From Candidatus Bathyarchaeota archaeon A05DMB-5 (GTDB lineage: Archaea; Thermoproteota; Bathyarchaeia; Bathyarchaeales; Bathycorpusculaceae): DNA of 64,000 nucleotides. The stretch is from contig JABFQP010000004.1 of assembly GCA_019685655.1 (NCBI GenBank), forward strand, positions 62,001-126,000, in the 5' to 3' direction. The notes under the pieces were generated by a model. It worked only from the letters and a program-made list of their open reading frames with translations, was not told the origin of the DNA and ran no database searches. The translations under genes and the position numbers were made by a program. Positions within the stretch are counted from its first letter, which is position 1, and each line of letters starts with the position of its first letter. Below, one piece after another: positions 52,767 to 61,888 of this stretch.

Positions 52767-53510
52767 AAGACCACACGCACTCAAAATTCTTTCAAAATTC
52801 TCGCGTGTCCTATTACGCTTGTAACATCTTAAAACGTCAACAACAGCCTCCTTATCCTTCACGTCAAGCTTCTTAACTACTAAACCAGCAACTTCACCAC
52901 TAACAAAAAGAAACTGACAAACCGCAGTCACATTCGACGGTCTACGATTCACGCTGGCAGTTTCAAAATCAACAATAAACGGTTTGCCACTCTCCTCAAC
53001 AATCACATGTTTCGGCGCATGGCTTAACTCTCCATGATCCAAACCAGCCACATCCAAACGCCAACACTGCTCCAAAACATCACGCAAAACACATTTCACA
53101 CTTGTTTTGCTCTTGCATTTTTTCAGCCATTCAGGAAGCAATTTGCCATCAACAAACTGCATAACAAGAAAATTGGCGCTAACACCCAAAAGCTTCGGTC
53201 CGACATCCACAGAATTCGCTTTCTCAAGCATTTCCGCTTCGCGTAGCATTCCCTCACGGTCAGCATCCACTCTCCGAATCTTCAAAGCCACTTTCTCCCC
53301 ATTCACATAAGCCACTGTAACAATACCCACGCAACCCTTACCCAGAACAGACACGCCGAACACTTCTTTATCCCCACAAAACTCCACAGCAATCACGCCT
53401 AATCTACGCAACTCCACCAAACGCTTCCTAACCTCCGCCTTGCATGCTCGCGGATAACACAATATGGACGCGTAAGGCTCTTTGCCAAGTTTTTCAATAG
53501 TCACTCTCAA
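52743..53510 (-). CDS. Archaeal COG2112-type serine/threonine protein kinase
   Basis: 255 residues, TTG start. An N-terminal winged-helix-like part (KAEVRKRLVELRRLGVIAVE) precedes a kinase domain: glycine-loop VLGKGCVGIVTVAYVNGEKV, K in VALKIRR, catalytic LDHGELSHAPKHVIV, metal motif VDFETAS (DFE instead of DFG), as in the archaeal COG2112 kinases. Substrate unknown. Divergent from EF-2. Confidence 0.8.
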   Translation of the reverse strand: MRVTIEKLGKEPYASILCYPRACKAEVRKRLVELRRLGVIAVEFCGDKEVFGVSVLGKGCVGIVTVAYVNGEKVALKIRRVDADREGMLREAEMLEKANSVDVGPKLLGVSANFLVMQFVDGKLLPEWLKKCKSKTSVKCVLRDVLEQCWRLDVAGLDHGELSHAPKHVIVEESGKPFIVDFETASVNRRPSNVTAVCQFLFVSGEVAGLVVKKLDVKDKEAVVDVLRCYKRNRTRENFERILSACGLLHNIVRF

Positions 53511-53594
53511 CCTTAACCCTCAAACAGCCCCACTCTACATCTACCGAAATAAACATAAAAGCATCGCAAAGTTAATAGAAAAAAGGAGCAAAAA

Positions 53595-55805
53595 ATGCCA
53601 AGATTCAAGCAAACCGCCGAAATACTCAAATTAATGAATAAAAAAGAAAGCATACGCAACATCGGCATAATCGCCCACATAGACCACGGAAAAACAACCC
53701 TAACAGACTCGCTACTGGCAGGAGCTGGACTATTACCGCCAAGCGTAGCAGGCGAAGCCAAAGTTCTCGATTACTTGGAAGAAGAACAAAAACGCGGAAT
53801 CACAATAAAAACCGCCAACATATCACTCCTACACGAAACAAAAGAAAACGCATACATCATCAACCTAATCGACACACCCGGACACGTGGACTTCACAGGC
53901 AAAGTAACACGAGCCCTACGCGCAATAGACAGCGCAATCGTCGTCGTGGACGCAGTGGAAGAAATTATGGCTCAAACAGAAACAGTCACACGCCAAGCAC
54001 TCGAAGAAAGAGTCAAACCAGTTCTTTTTATAAACAAAGTCGACAGACTAATCAAAGAATTAAAACTTACTCCAGAAAAAATCCAAGAAAAATTCGCCCG
54101 CATAATCAGCAACTTCAACAACCTAATAGAAATTTACGCAGAACCAGAATTCAAGAAAAAGTGGAAAGTTGACCCAGCAAAAGAAACAGTTGCTTTTGGT
54201 TCTGCTCTCCATAAATGGGGATTCACCCTAAACGTAGCCAAACAAAAAGGAGTAAAATTCACAGACATAGTAAACGCATACGCTAACGATGACTATCAAA
54301 CACTTTCACGGTTACTTCCACTTCACCACACACTGCTCCACATGATAGTCGAAAAAACGCCAAACCCAACAGACGCCCAAAAATACAGACTGCCAAAAAT
54401 CTGGAAAGGCGAAATAGACTCGGAAATAGGACAAGCAATGCTGAAATGCGACGACAAAGGACCCACAGTAATGTGTATAATAAACGCTCAAATAGACCCA
54501 AAAACCGGGCTTGTCGCAACTGGGAGAATCTTCTCAGGCTCGGTTAAAGAAGGAGACCACGTTTACCTTGTCGGCGCAAAAAAAGACTACCACATTCAGC
54601 AAGTGTTCATGTATATGGGTGCCTTCAAAGAAACTGTTGACCAAATCACTGTAGGCAATATAGCTGCTTTATCAAATCTTGAACGGGCAAGAGCCGGCGA
54701 AACGCTCGTCGATATCGCATACAAGGATGTCATGGTTCCTTTTGAACGCGTAAAATACATTTCAGAACCCGTCATAAGCATAGCCATAGAACCAAAAAAC
54801 CCTAAAGAACTGCCACGCTTGGTGGAAGCAATTAACCGCCTTGTCATAGAAGACCCAAACCTCGCTACCACCATAGACAAGGAAACAGGACAGTGCCTCC
54901 TCAGCGGAATGGGAGAACTCCATTTAGAAATCGCATTGAAGTTCTTAGAACAATACAGCGAGAAAATGAAGCTAACAACTTCAAGCCCAATAGTAACCTA
55001 TAGAGAAAGCATTTTGAAACCAAGCAAAACCGTTATGGCAAAAACTTCTAACATGCGCAATAAACTATTCGTGCGAGTAGCGCCTCTCGAAACCGAACTT
55101 GCGAAATTGATGGAAAAGGACGAGCTCACAGAAGGAATGGAACAGAAGCGAATAGACGATGTTGCCCGAAGGGCATTAACGCAGGTTACTGAAGAAAACG
55201 CTAAAATTTTGGCCTTAAACAAACACGGAAACATACTCATAGATTTAACCGAAAACATTCAGAGCACGCCAGAAATAAAAGAAAACGTCATCATGGGATT
55301 TCATTGGGCATGCGACACTGGACCATTATGCGCAGAACCGCTAAGAAATGTAAAAGTCACCCTTGTAAAAGCCCAAATTCACGAGAACCCAACACAACGT
55401 GAACCTACACAGATAATGCGAGCAACGAGCAGAGCAATTTTAGGCGCAGTTCTAACAGCCAAACCAGTGCTTCTCGAACCAATCTATAAGATTGAAGTGT
55501 CTGTTCCAGTCGAATGGTTCGGCACTTGCACAAGCATCATAACACGAAAACGAGGAAAAATATTAGCTTCCGAAAACAAAGGTATTTTGGCGATTATTAC
55601 AGGTTACATTCCAGTAGCCGAAACTTTCGGCTTATCGGCAGAAATGCGCGCAGCAACTTCTGGACGCGCCTTCTGGCAGTGCACTTTCTCTCATTGGGAA
55701 CAAGTCCCAGAGGACATGGCAACGCAAACAATAAGGCAAATTCGGGAAAGAAGAGGATTACCGCTTGAAATTCCTAAACCAGAAAAATTCGTAGAGAAGG
55801 AATAA
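53595..55805 (+). CDS. fusA: Elongation factor 2, divergent in the diphthamide region
   Basis: 736 residues. All GTPase motifs are intact: AHIDHGKTTLTDSLL, KRGITIKTANI, DTPGHVDF, NKVDR, GSALHKWGF. Domains II, III, IV and V follow (CLLSGMGELHLEIAL, ILAIITGYIPVAETFGLSAE, MRAATSGRAFWQ). In domain IV, ordinary archaeal EF-2 has LHxDAIHRGxxQ around the diphthamide histidine; here the text is TLVKAQIHENPTQREPTQIM (H596) with extra residues. The usual SPNKHNK segment is replaced by TSNMRNKLF. It may be the aEF-2 paralogue type that lacks diphthamide. Translocation of tRNA-mRNA on the ribosome is the family role. Confidence 0.9.
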   Translation: MPRFKQTAEILKLMNKKESIRNIGIIAHIDHGKTTLTDSLLAGAGLLPPSVAGEAKVLDYLEEEQKRGITIKTANISLLHETKENAYIINLIDTPGHVDFTGKVTRALRAIDSAIVVVDAVEEIMAQTETVTRQALEERVKPVLFINKVDRLIKELKLTPEKIQEKFARIISNFNNLIEIYAEPEFKKKWKVDPAKETVAFGSALHKWGFTLNVAKQKGVKFTDIVNAYANDDYQTLSRLLPLHHTLLHMIVEKTPNPTDAQKYRLPKIWKGEIDSEIGQAMLKCDDKGPTVMCIINAQIDPKTGLVATGRIFSGSVKEGDHVYLVGAKKDYHIQQVFMYMGAFKETVDQITVGNIAALSNLERARAGETLVDIAYKDVMVPFERVKYISEPVISIAIEPKNPKELPRLVEAINRLVIEDPNLATTIDKETGQCLLSGMGELHLEIALKFLEQYSEKMKLTTSSPIVTYRESILKPSKTVMAKTSNMRNKLFVRVAPLETELAKLMEKDELTEGMEQKRIDDVARRALTQVTEENAKILALNKHGNILIDLTENIQSTPEIKENVIMGFHWACDTGPLCAEPLRNVKVTLVKAQIHENPTQREPTQIMRATSRAILGAVLTAKPVLLEPIYKIEVSVPVEWFGTCTSIITRKRGKILASENKGILAIITGYIPVAETFGLSAEMRAATSGRAFWQCTFSHWEQVPEDMATQTIRQIRERRGLPLEIPKPEKFVEKE

Positions 55806-55816
55806 GTGAGAATCAA

Positions 55817-56689
55817 ATGAAAATACTGCTAAGTCACTCATGCCCATTCAACCTTGACGTCACACTTTGTTGTGGTCAAGTTTTCAGATGGGATAAGATA
55901 GGCGAGTGGTGGTTTGGCGTTATCGGAGAAAAAATCTTTAAAATACGTCAGATTAATGAGGAACTGGAATTTGAGAATGCTAGTGAAGATTTTGTAAGAG
56001 AATATTTTGGGCTAAATGACAATTTGCCAAAAATCCTTTCACAAATAAGCAAAGATAAATATGTCGAGACTGCAGCAGAGAAGTTTAAAGGTTTACGAAT
56101 TCTCCGTCAAGACCCGTGGGAATGTTTGATTTCATACATTTGCGCAACATACAAGAACATCCCAGCCATAAAGAAAATGCTTCTTAACCTTTCAAGAAAA
56201 TTCGGAAAAAAAGTAGTTTTTGAGGGACTTAATTTTTACACTTTTCCAACTCCAGCGACTCTTGTAAAGGCAAACAAGCAAGAATTGCATAAATGTGGTT
56301 TAGGTTATAGAGCAGAGTATGTTTTGGAAACTGCAAAAATGGTACATGAGGGCAATTTCTGTCTTGAGGATTTAACGAAGACAAGTTACATGAAGGCACG
56401 TAGCGAATTGCTTAAGCTTCCAGGAGTCGGTTTGAAAGTTGCAGATTGCGTTTCGCTTTTTTCTCTCGAAAAATTGGAAGCTTTTCCAGTCGACGTGTGG
56501 ATAAAACGCATAATCTTAAAGTATTACGCGGACCATTTTGGAAGTGAATTTATCAAGAGACTCTCATCTCAAAAATCGTTTGGAAAAGCGGAATATGAGA
56601 AATTGAGCTTGTTTGGACGAAGGTATTTTGGCGAATATGCTGGTTATGCTCAGGAATACTTGTATCATTACGAAAGGTCGCAGCGCTAG
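55817..56689 (+). CDS. ogg: 8-oxoguanine DNA glycosylase/lyase, OGG1 type
   Basis: 290 residues. N-terminal beta domain (CPFNLDVTLCCGQVFRWDKI, WWFGVIGEK), helix-hairpin-helix LLKLPGVGLKVADCVSLFS with catalytic lysine K207 and PVDVWIKRI with catalytic D226. QDPWECLISYICATYKNIPA matches the OGG1 family. Removes 8-oxoguanine opposite C. Starts 12 bases after EF-2, so possibly co-transcribed. Confidence 0.9.
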   Translation: MKILLSHSCPFNLDVTLCCGQVFRWDKIGEWWFGVIGEKIFKIRQINEELEFENASEDFVREYFGLNDNLPKILSQISKDKYVETAAEKFKGLRILRQDPWECLISYICATYKNIPAIKKMLLNLSRKFGKKVVFEGLNFYTFPTPATLVKANKQELHKCGLGYRAEYVLETAKMVHEGNFCLEDLTKTSYMKARSELLKLPGVGLKVADCVSLFSLEKLEAFPVDVWIKRIILKYYADHFGSEFIKRLSSQKSFGKAEYEKLSLFGRRYFGEYAGYAQEYLYHYERSQR

Positions 56690-57078
56690 ATGAAGTTGTT
56701 CTTTTTCAGTGTTTCGGCTGCTTGATTTCCGCTTGTTGTTGTAAGCGATATTGCCTCAGAAACAAGCTTCACCGAGTTAGCATAATTGTGCTGTTTCGTT
56801 TGTTCAATAGCATCTTCAAGCTTTACACTCACGTCTCGAAAACCTTGAACACCCGAAGCGTTTGCGGCAATGTTAACTTCTTGAATGAGAGCGTTAAAAT
56901 AAGCAACCAAAAGCTTCTCCGCACCAGCAATCTCTTCATCTTTAAAACTTTCTAAAATACTCAAAAGACTAGAAGTAATGATTAGGTTTGATTTGATTTT
57001 TTCTGCGTAATGAAAAATAATTATGGCATTTTTAATTTCTGACAAAGCTTTTCTCTCAAAATGTGATATGCCTATCAT
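56686..57078 (-). CDS. Helical protein of unknown function
   Basis: 130 residues from the ATG at 57078 (a TTG one codon earlier is also possible). HFERKALSEIKNAIIIFHYA, LESFKDEEIAGAEKLLVAYF, VKLEDAIEQTKQHNYANSVK. Predicted all-helical. No family recognised. Confidence 0.55.
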   Translation of the reverse strand: MIGISHFERKALSEIKNAIIIFHYAEKIKSNLIITSSLLSILESFKDEEIAGAEKLLVAYFNALIQEVNIAANASGVQGFRDVSVKLEDAIEQTKQHNYANSVKLVSEAISLTTTSGNQAAETLKKNNFI

Positions 57079-57103
57079 CAAGGATAAGCTTTACGTGCTA
57101 AAT

Positions 57104-57385
57104 CTACTCTTTGGACGCACGCGCCTTCCATTTCTCCAATCTTCTACTAACTTCCTCCTCAAGCTTTTCCTTGGAAATGAACCGCCCACGCACAATGACT
57201 TCTTCATCAATAGCAATACTCGGAGTACTCATAATAGCATAAGCCAACCCTTCCTTTGCACCTTCTTCAGTCGCCATATTAACCTCTTTAAAAGCTATCC
57301 CAAACTTCTGCGCCACTTCAAAAGCAAACGTTTTAGCTAACGGGCAAGTTGGACAAGTAGGCAACGTGAAAACCTTCAATTCCAT
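57104..57385 (-). CDS. Thioredoxin/glutaredoxin-like small redox protein
   Basis: 93 residues from the ATG at 57385 (TTG 57400 is also open). ELKVFTLPTCPTCPLAKTFA with a CPTC active site, then AYAIMSTPSIAIDEEVIVRG with the cis-proline and the fold-terminating helix. Likely disulfide reductase partner. Confidence 0.85.
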   Translation of the reverse strand: MELKVFTLPTCPTCPLAKTFAFEVAQKFGIAFKEVNMATEEGAKEGLAYAIMSTPSIAIDEEVIVRGRFISKEKLEEEVSRRLEKWKARASKE

Positions 57386-57509
57386 AAGGTTTCTCTCCAA
57401 AATCTAATCTTAACAGCAAACAACCCTTTTAAATCTTTCACGAACGCCTATAAGCAGAAAACGTTTAAATTAACTCTGAAATAGCATATAAAATGCGAAC
57501 GAACAGCAC

Positions 57510-57601
57510 GGGCCCGTAGCTCAGCTAGGTTAGAGCGACAGGCTCATAAACGCATGCGCTGAGAGACCTGTTGGTCAGGCGTTCAAATCGCCTCGGGCCC
57601 A
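57510..57601 (+). tRNA. tRNA-Met(CAU) with canonical 37/38 intron
   Basis: Acceptor GGGCCCG/CGGGCCC, D arm GCTC/GAGC, anticodon stem ACAGG/CCTGT. Loop CTCATA is followed by 17 bases (57549-57565, AACGCATGCGCTGAGAG) and then A, the standard intron position. Anticodon CAT. It could be elongator Met or the Ile2 precursor; the sequence suits elongator Met. CCA not encoded. Confidence 0.9.
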
Positions 57602-57610
57602 TTATGCAAA

Positions 57611-58090
57611 TTATGTGGTCAGTTTTGTGGCGAGATTGGCTACACGCTTTCCCAACTCTTTACAAGACTCCAGCCCTTTTTCATGTGGAGAGCCAACAAC
57701 AGCAGCTCCATAGTGTTTATCGTTTGCACGACCCTGAACAATCATGCCGTGCACAAGCATAGCTTGCAATATGGATAGTATGGTGGTTTCTGCGCCTGTT
57801 GCTGTTCCACCTGAGCTTGTGAAGGCTGCGCCTACTTTTCCCTCAAGTTTTCCATGAACTTTAACAGACTCATCAAACAGAGCCTTGAGCTTGGCAGACA
57901 TTAACCCATAATACGTTGGCGACCCCATAACTATTCCATCAGCACCAAGCAAATCTTCAACTGTTGTTTGGTCAACTTTCTTCACGTCCACAGTCACACC
58001 TTTAATTTCTTTTGCGCCTTCAGCAACAGCAAACGCCATCTTCTCTGTGTTGCCACTCTTAGAATCGTAAACAACCAAAATCTTCGCCAT
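57611..58090 (-). CDS. Flavodoxin/WrbA-like NAD(P)H:quinone oxidoreductase
   Basis: 159 residues from the ATG at 58090. ILVVYDSKSGNTEKMAFAVA (FMN phosphate loop), VMGSPTYYGLMSAKLKALFD, GAAFTSSGGTATGAETTILS match the WrbA/flavodoxin group. Reduces quinones or ferredoxin partners. Confidence 0.85.
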   Translation of the reverse strand: MAKILVVYDSKSGNTEKMAFAVAEGAKEIKGVTVDVKKVDQTTVEDLLGADGIVMGSPTYYGLMSAKLKALFDESVKVHGKLEGKVGAAFTSSGGTATGAETTILSILQAMLVHGMIVQGRANDKHYGAAVVGSPHEKGLESCKELGKRVANLATKLTT

Positions 58091-58114
58091 TTCAAACACA
58101 CTCTTAACCATCAA

Positions 58115-58424
58115 TTGGCATAACCATTTACTTTAAACCTTTCCGGTGCATCTGCATGTCTTAAAATGGGTACTAGAAGATTGTTCCACAAGCTATAAGT
58201 GTCTAAAAATGTATTAAATTGGTCGTGAGGAGAACGGTAGGCAACTTATAAGGGGAGAAAGGAGAGGGGATAAAATTATTTTTCTACCATTCTCCTCACA
58301 CAATCTTCAATATGCATGCATAGGTTGCTTTTAAATTTTTCTTTGCATCTCGAATTTAACCTAGAAAAATAGCCTTTTTCCCGTTTTTAAGCCCAGCGTT
58401 TGCTTGATTTTCTTCGGAGAAAAA
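58115..58424. other. 310-base spacer with a long inverted repeat
   Basis: No gene. Dominated by the inverted repeats listed at 58176-58308. A minus-strand promoter for the flavodoxin gene should lie at its left end. Confidence 0.5.
58176..58308. repeat. Nested inverted repeat in spacer
   Basis: Left arms GAAGATTGT (58176-58184) and GTGAGGAGAACGGTAG (58225-58240); right arms CTACCATTCTCCTCAC (58284-58299) and ACAATCTTC (58300-58308). The 16-base pair has one G-U-tolerated mismatch and a 43-base purine-rich loop (GGGGAGAAAGGAGAGGGG). Could form a stable RNA hairpin on either strand. Confidence 0.7.
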
Positions 58425-58988
58425 TTAGGATTTGCCAAATTCCTTTATGATTTGGTCTACGGTCATTATTTTTGCGTTGTAAACGTATTCTAGATATTTC
58501 AGTCCTTGTTCGTGGTCTTCCTGCGTGAAGGCTTCTACTCCGTCTTTGGCTATTATTATTTTGTATCCTCTGAAGAAAGCGTCCGCAGCCGTGTGTCTAA
58601 CGCATATGTTTGTGTGTAATCCACCTAAAATGACTGTTTTAGCACCTTCTCCGTTGTATAGACTTCTCAGTAACGGTTCTAAGCCAGTTTCGTAGAAGCC
58701 GCTGTAAGTGCGCTTCTCAACAACGTAATCTTTCGCTGTAGGCTTAAGTTCAAGGATTACTTCTGCTCCTTTTGTGCCTTTTATGGCGTGTTTCCCCCAT
58801 TTTTCAACAACTTCAACATCTTGTGGATAGTGCGCATCGTTGCTGTAGATGACGGGAACGCCGTGTTTGCGTGCAGCCTCAATCAGTTTTTTTAGGTTTG
58901 GAATTATGGGTTTGGCTCTTTCGCATTTTAAATCTCCAGTTACAAAATCGTTAAGCATGTCAATTATTATGACTGCCATGTTTTTCAT
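58425..58988 (-). CDS. Isochorismatase/nicotinamidase-family cysteine hydrolase
   Basis: 187 residues, ATG with GGAGAC upstream. Catalytic triad: D10 in VIIIDMLNDFVTGD, K in VVEKRTYSGFY, C in GLHTNICVRHTAADAF. Cleaves amides or vinyl ethers of unknown substrate; nicotinamidase is plausible. Confidence 0.87.
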   Translation of the reverse strand: MKNMAVIIIDMLNDFVTGDLKCERAKPIIPNLKKLIEAARKHGVPVIYSNDAHYPQDVEVVEKWGKHAIKGTKGAEVILELKPTAKDYVVEKRTYSGFYETGLEPLLRSLYNGEGAKTVILGGLHTNICVRHTAADAFFRGYKIIIAKDGVEAFTQEDHEQGLKYLEYVYNAKIMTVDQIIKEFGKS

Positions 58989-59040
58989 GGTTGATGTCTC
59001 CTCAAGTAGTAATTAATGACATATGGCATATTTAAATTGT

Positions 59041-60114
59041 TTACTTTGCAACCTCTAAGCTGTACAAGCCATCAGTGAATTTTTCACCTTTACGCTTCTG
59101 CACCAAAACAGTGTCCTCGATGCGGAAACCGCCAAAACCAGCAAGGTAAATGCCAGGTTCATTCGTAACAACATTGCCAACCACAAGTTTATCCTTGCTT
59201 TCTGGACTCAATACTGGCGGTTCATGAACTTCCAAGCCTACACCATGACCTAAACCGTGAACGAAATATTCTCCGTAGCCGGCATCTGTTATCACTTTTC
59301 TGGCTGCTGCGTCGACTTCTTTTGCTTTTGCTTTGGGTTTTATGGCTTGATAGGCTTTCTCTTGAGCCAGCCTCACAATTTCGTAGATTTTCCTTTGCTT
59401 TTCTGACGGTTTTCCCGCCGCAAAGGTTCTCGTCATATCTGAGCGATAGAAGCGATATATGGCACCTATGTCAACAACAACCAAGTCGCCTTTTCTGATT
59501 TCTCTATCAGTGCAGCCACCATGAGGAAAAGCAGAGCGAACGCCCGAAGCCACAATGGTGTCGAAGGCTGTGCCCCAGCAACCACACTTTCGCATTGCAT
59601 ACTCGATTTCTGCGGCTACCTCATACTCCTTCACTCCGGGTCTTATCGTTTCATGCGCAACTTTCATTCCTTGAGTCGTGAGTTCTCCGGCTTTTCGCAT
59701 CAGCTCAAGCTCTTTTTCGTCTTTCACTTTGCGAAGTTCCCAAACTAGCTTGCCTTGAATTTTCAGTTTTGCTTTGCCTCTCATAGCTTTTGCAAAAAGG
59801 CGATAACTATCATAACTAAGTGTGTCTACTGCGAGTTTTTTGATTTTGCACTCCTTCATTTGTATGCCTAGTTTTTCGGGCAATTTTTCGCCGCGTTTTA
59901 CAAGTTCGACTTTGAAGTCTTTTCCCTCAGCTTTTGCTTGCTCGTAGTTAACGCCGTAAACGTAAATTGTATTTTCGCCCTTTTTCGGAATTAATAAGCA
60001 AGCGGCACCTGGAAAGCCTGTGAGATATACGAGGTTGGTTTCGTTTGTGACTAAAAATCCGTCGAAACCTTTCTTTTCAAAGGCTATTTGCTTTAAAGTG
60101 TTTATTCTTTTCAA
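59041..60114 (-). CDS. pepQ: Xaa-Pro dipeptidase, M24 family
   Basis: 357 residues. N-terminal creatinase-type domain (DGFLVTNETNLVYLTGFPGA) and pita-bread domain with metal ligands VVVDIGAIYRFYRSDMTRTF, HGLGHGVGLEVHEPPVL, VVTNEPGIYLAGFGGFRIED. Hydrolyses X-Pro dipeptides with two metals. Complete. Confidence 0.9.
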   Translation of the reverse strand: MKRINTLKQIAFEKKGFDGFLVTNETNLVYLTGFPGAACLLIPKKGENTIYVYGVNYEQAKAEGKDFKVELVKRGEKLPEKLGIQMKECKIKKLAVDTLSYDSYRLFAKAMRGKAKLKIQGKLVWELRKVKDEKELELMRKAGELTTQGMKVAHETIRPGVKEYEVAAEIEYAMRKCGCWGTAFDTIVASGVRSAFPHGGCTDREIRKGDLVVVDIGAIYRFYRSDMTRTFAAGKPSEKQRKIYEIVRLAQEKAYQAIKPKAKAKEVDAAARKVITDAGYGEYFVHGLGHGVGLEVHEPPVLSPESKDKLVVGNVVTNEPGIYLAGFGGFRIEDTVLVQKRKGEKFTDGLYSLEVAK

Positions 60115-60172
60115 GATTTTTCACCCGTGAAAGAAACTCTTATTGTTGCTTTTAACCTAAAACGTTTTTGTT

Positions 60173-60463
60173 TCAGCCGCCACTCACGATTGGCAATAGA
60201 ATAACGTGGTCTCCATGTTTGAGTTTGGTTTTTACGCCGTCTAACTGGTTCAGCAGATAACCGTTCACGGTGATGATGTAATTTGCCTTCACGTCAGCGC
60301 CTTTGGGTTCGTAGACAGCCTTTCGGAAGGGTTCTCCATACTTCTCAGAAAGCAGTTCTAACAAGTCGGCGATTGAGGCGTCTTTTTGAATTTCAACCTC
60401 TTCTTCTCGCATACTGCGAATTATGTTTTTTATGTGACCGAGATATTCGACTTTTATTTTCAA
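60173..60463 (-). CDS. MoaD/ThiS-like ubiquitin-fold protein (SAMP candidate)
   Basis: 96 residues ending in the C-terminal GG (LLPIVSGG). IKVEYLGHIKNIIRSMREEE, ADLLELLSEKYGEPFRKAVY, NYIITVNGYLLNQLDG, KLKHGDHVILLPIVSGG. Acts as a sulfur carrier for molybdopterin/thiolation or as a small archaeal modifier protein. Follows pepQ upstream. Confidence 0.85.
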   Translation of the reverse strand: MKIKVEYLGHIKNIIRSMREEEVEIQKDASIADLLELLSEKYGEPFRKAVYEPKGADVKANYIITVNGYLLNQLDGVKTKLKHGDHVILLPIVSGG

Positions 60464-60584
60464 CGATGAACTTCCTTAGGAGTCTATAATATTTATGATT
60501 TAGAGTTGTTATATATTCATTTCAGTCAAGCCTAAAGTTTTATTTACTTTTGAGTGATGGCAAGTTATTTGAGAGTATAGCATA

Positions 60585-61025
60585 TTGAGCTTTGAATATC
60601 CCAAACATGTTCGTTTTGTTTGTGAACGCTGCTCTATTTGCTGTGGTGACACCAAAGTAAGAGTTAGGCAAATTCTTCTTTTGAAAATTGAAGCTGAACG
60701 CATATCGCGGAACACTTCGAAGAACATTGAGGTTTTTGCTGAAAAAATTAAGGGTTCAGAACCTTATGCATATCGTATGAAAAAGAACACAGAAGGGAAA
60801 TGTGTATTCTTAAAGGATAATCTATGTATGATTTATGAAGCGAGACCGCTAATTTGCAGGTTCTATCCTTTCCAACTTGAAAATAAGGGAGACAACAAAT
60901 TCGCATTCACATACACAAGCGAATGCCCAGGCATTGGAAAAGGACCGAGACTAAAGAGAAACTTTTTTGAAAAGCTGTTCAAAGAATCTGCAAAAATCAT
61001 GACAGAAGATGCCGAAAACGTTTAA
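60585..61025 (+). CDS. YkgJ-family cysteine-cluster protein
   Basis: 146 residues, TTG start. VRFVCERCSICCGDTKVRVR, KCVFLKDNLCMIYEARPLIC, RFYPFQLE, YTSECPGIGKG give the CxxCxxCC and later cysteines of the zinc/iron-chelating YkgJ family. Second member in the window. Confidence 0.82.
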   Translation: MSFEYPKHVRFVCERCSICCGDTKVRVRQILLLKIEAERISRNTSKNIEVFAEKIKGSEPYAYRMKKNTEGKCVFLKDNLCMIYEARPLICRFYPFQLENKGDNKFAFTYTSECPGIGKGPRLKRNFFEKLFKESAKIMTEDAENV

Positions 61026-61050
61026 ATGAACAGTTGATTTATCTAAGTCC

Positions 61051-61671
61051 ATGAAATCAAAATTAAAAATTTTGGCGATTATTGGCTCTCATAGGAAAAA
61101 CGGAAATTCCTATGCGCTTGCAAAAGCCGTTCTCGAACCAACGGGGGCCGATTATGAAATAATCCAGTTGGCTAATAAGAAAATAGAGTTCTGCAATCTA
61201 TGCGAAAAATGCGTAAGCAACAATTGTATTTTGGAAGACGATGTAAACAGTATCATAAAGAAAATTAAAAGTGCAGATGGAATAGTTTTTGTTATTCCGA
61301 AATATCTTTTCGTGGCTTCTAAGTTCTTATGCTTCTTAGAAAGATTAGACACTATTCAGCACATGCGGACTCATGAAGGATATCAACACACAGCTAAAAA
61401 TCCGGATTATCGGCTTTTTTCTGAGGAAAAACCCTTCTGCATTTTTATTACGTCGGGCACGGGAAAGGTTGAAAAAGGAACGCTGAAGATTGTCGCAGAT
61501 TACATTGAGTATTTGGGATTGAAATTAGTGCGTAGTGATAAGCCACCTTGCCTTGGAGCCGCCGTCAAAGCCGGTGACGCCAAGGGTGAGGTTCTCAGAA
61601 ACAAGAAAGGCGTTAAAGAATGCAAGAATATGGTTGAGAAACTCATCTGTTCGATTAGAGATAGTGAATAA
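61051..61671 (+). CDS. NADPH-dependent FMN reductase/iron-sulfur flavoprotein-like
   Basis: 206 residues. ILAIIGSHRKNGNSYALAKA (FMN loop), IEFCNLCEKCVSNNCILEDD with a compact CxxCxxC...C cluster, VFVIPKYLFVASKFLCFLER. Resembles iron-sulfur flavoproteins, in which the cysteines hold a 4Fe-4S cluster. Gene follows the YkgJ-like gene by 25 bases. Confidence 0.8.
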   Translation: MKSKLKILAIIGSHRKNGNSYALAKAVLEPTGADYEIIQLANKKIEFCNLCEKCVSNNCILEDDVNSIIKKIKSADGIVFVIPKYLFVASKFLCFLERLDTIQHMRTHEGYQHTAKNPDYRLFSEEKPFCIFITSGTGKVEKGTLKIVADYIEYLGLKLVRSDKPPCLGAAVKAGDAKGEVLRNKKGVKECKNMVEKLICSIRDSE

Positions 61672-61888
61672 AAGGGAAGTTGTGGATAGAACTGTAAATC
61701 CAAAGGTTTATCCCGTAAGCACTGCGAAGCATTATAATATATATATAGGGTCAGTGATGCTAATTTTTGGCTTATAAAAATAGTTGAATAGAATAACTGG
61801 ATGTTTGTTTTAGTCGTAGGACAAGAGTAATTCTGCTAATAATTCTTTTATGTTTCAGTCAACAGTCTAGTTTCAAGGTGTACTGAAA

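Noticed and set aside
52563-58262. Shared AAGGGGAGAAAGGAGA at 52563-52579 and 58250-58266 region
   Set aside because: One copy is simply the ribosome binding site of a small gene; low-complexity purine sequence can coincide by chance.
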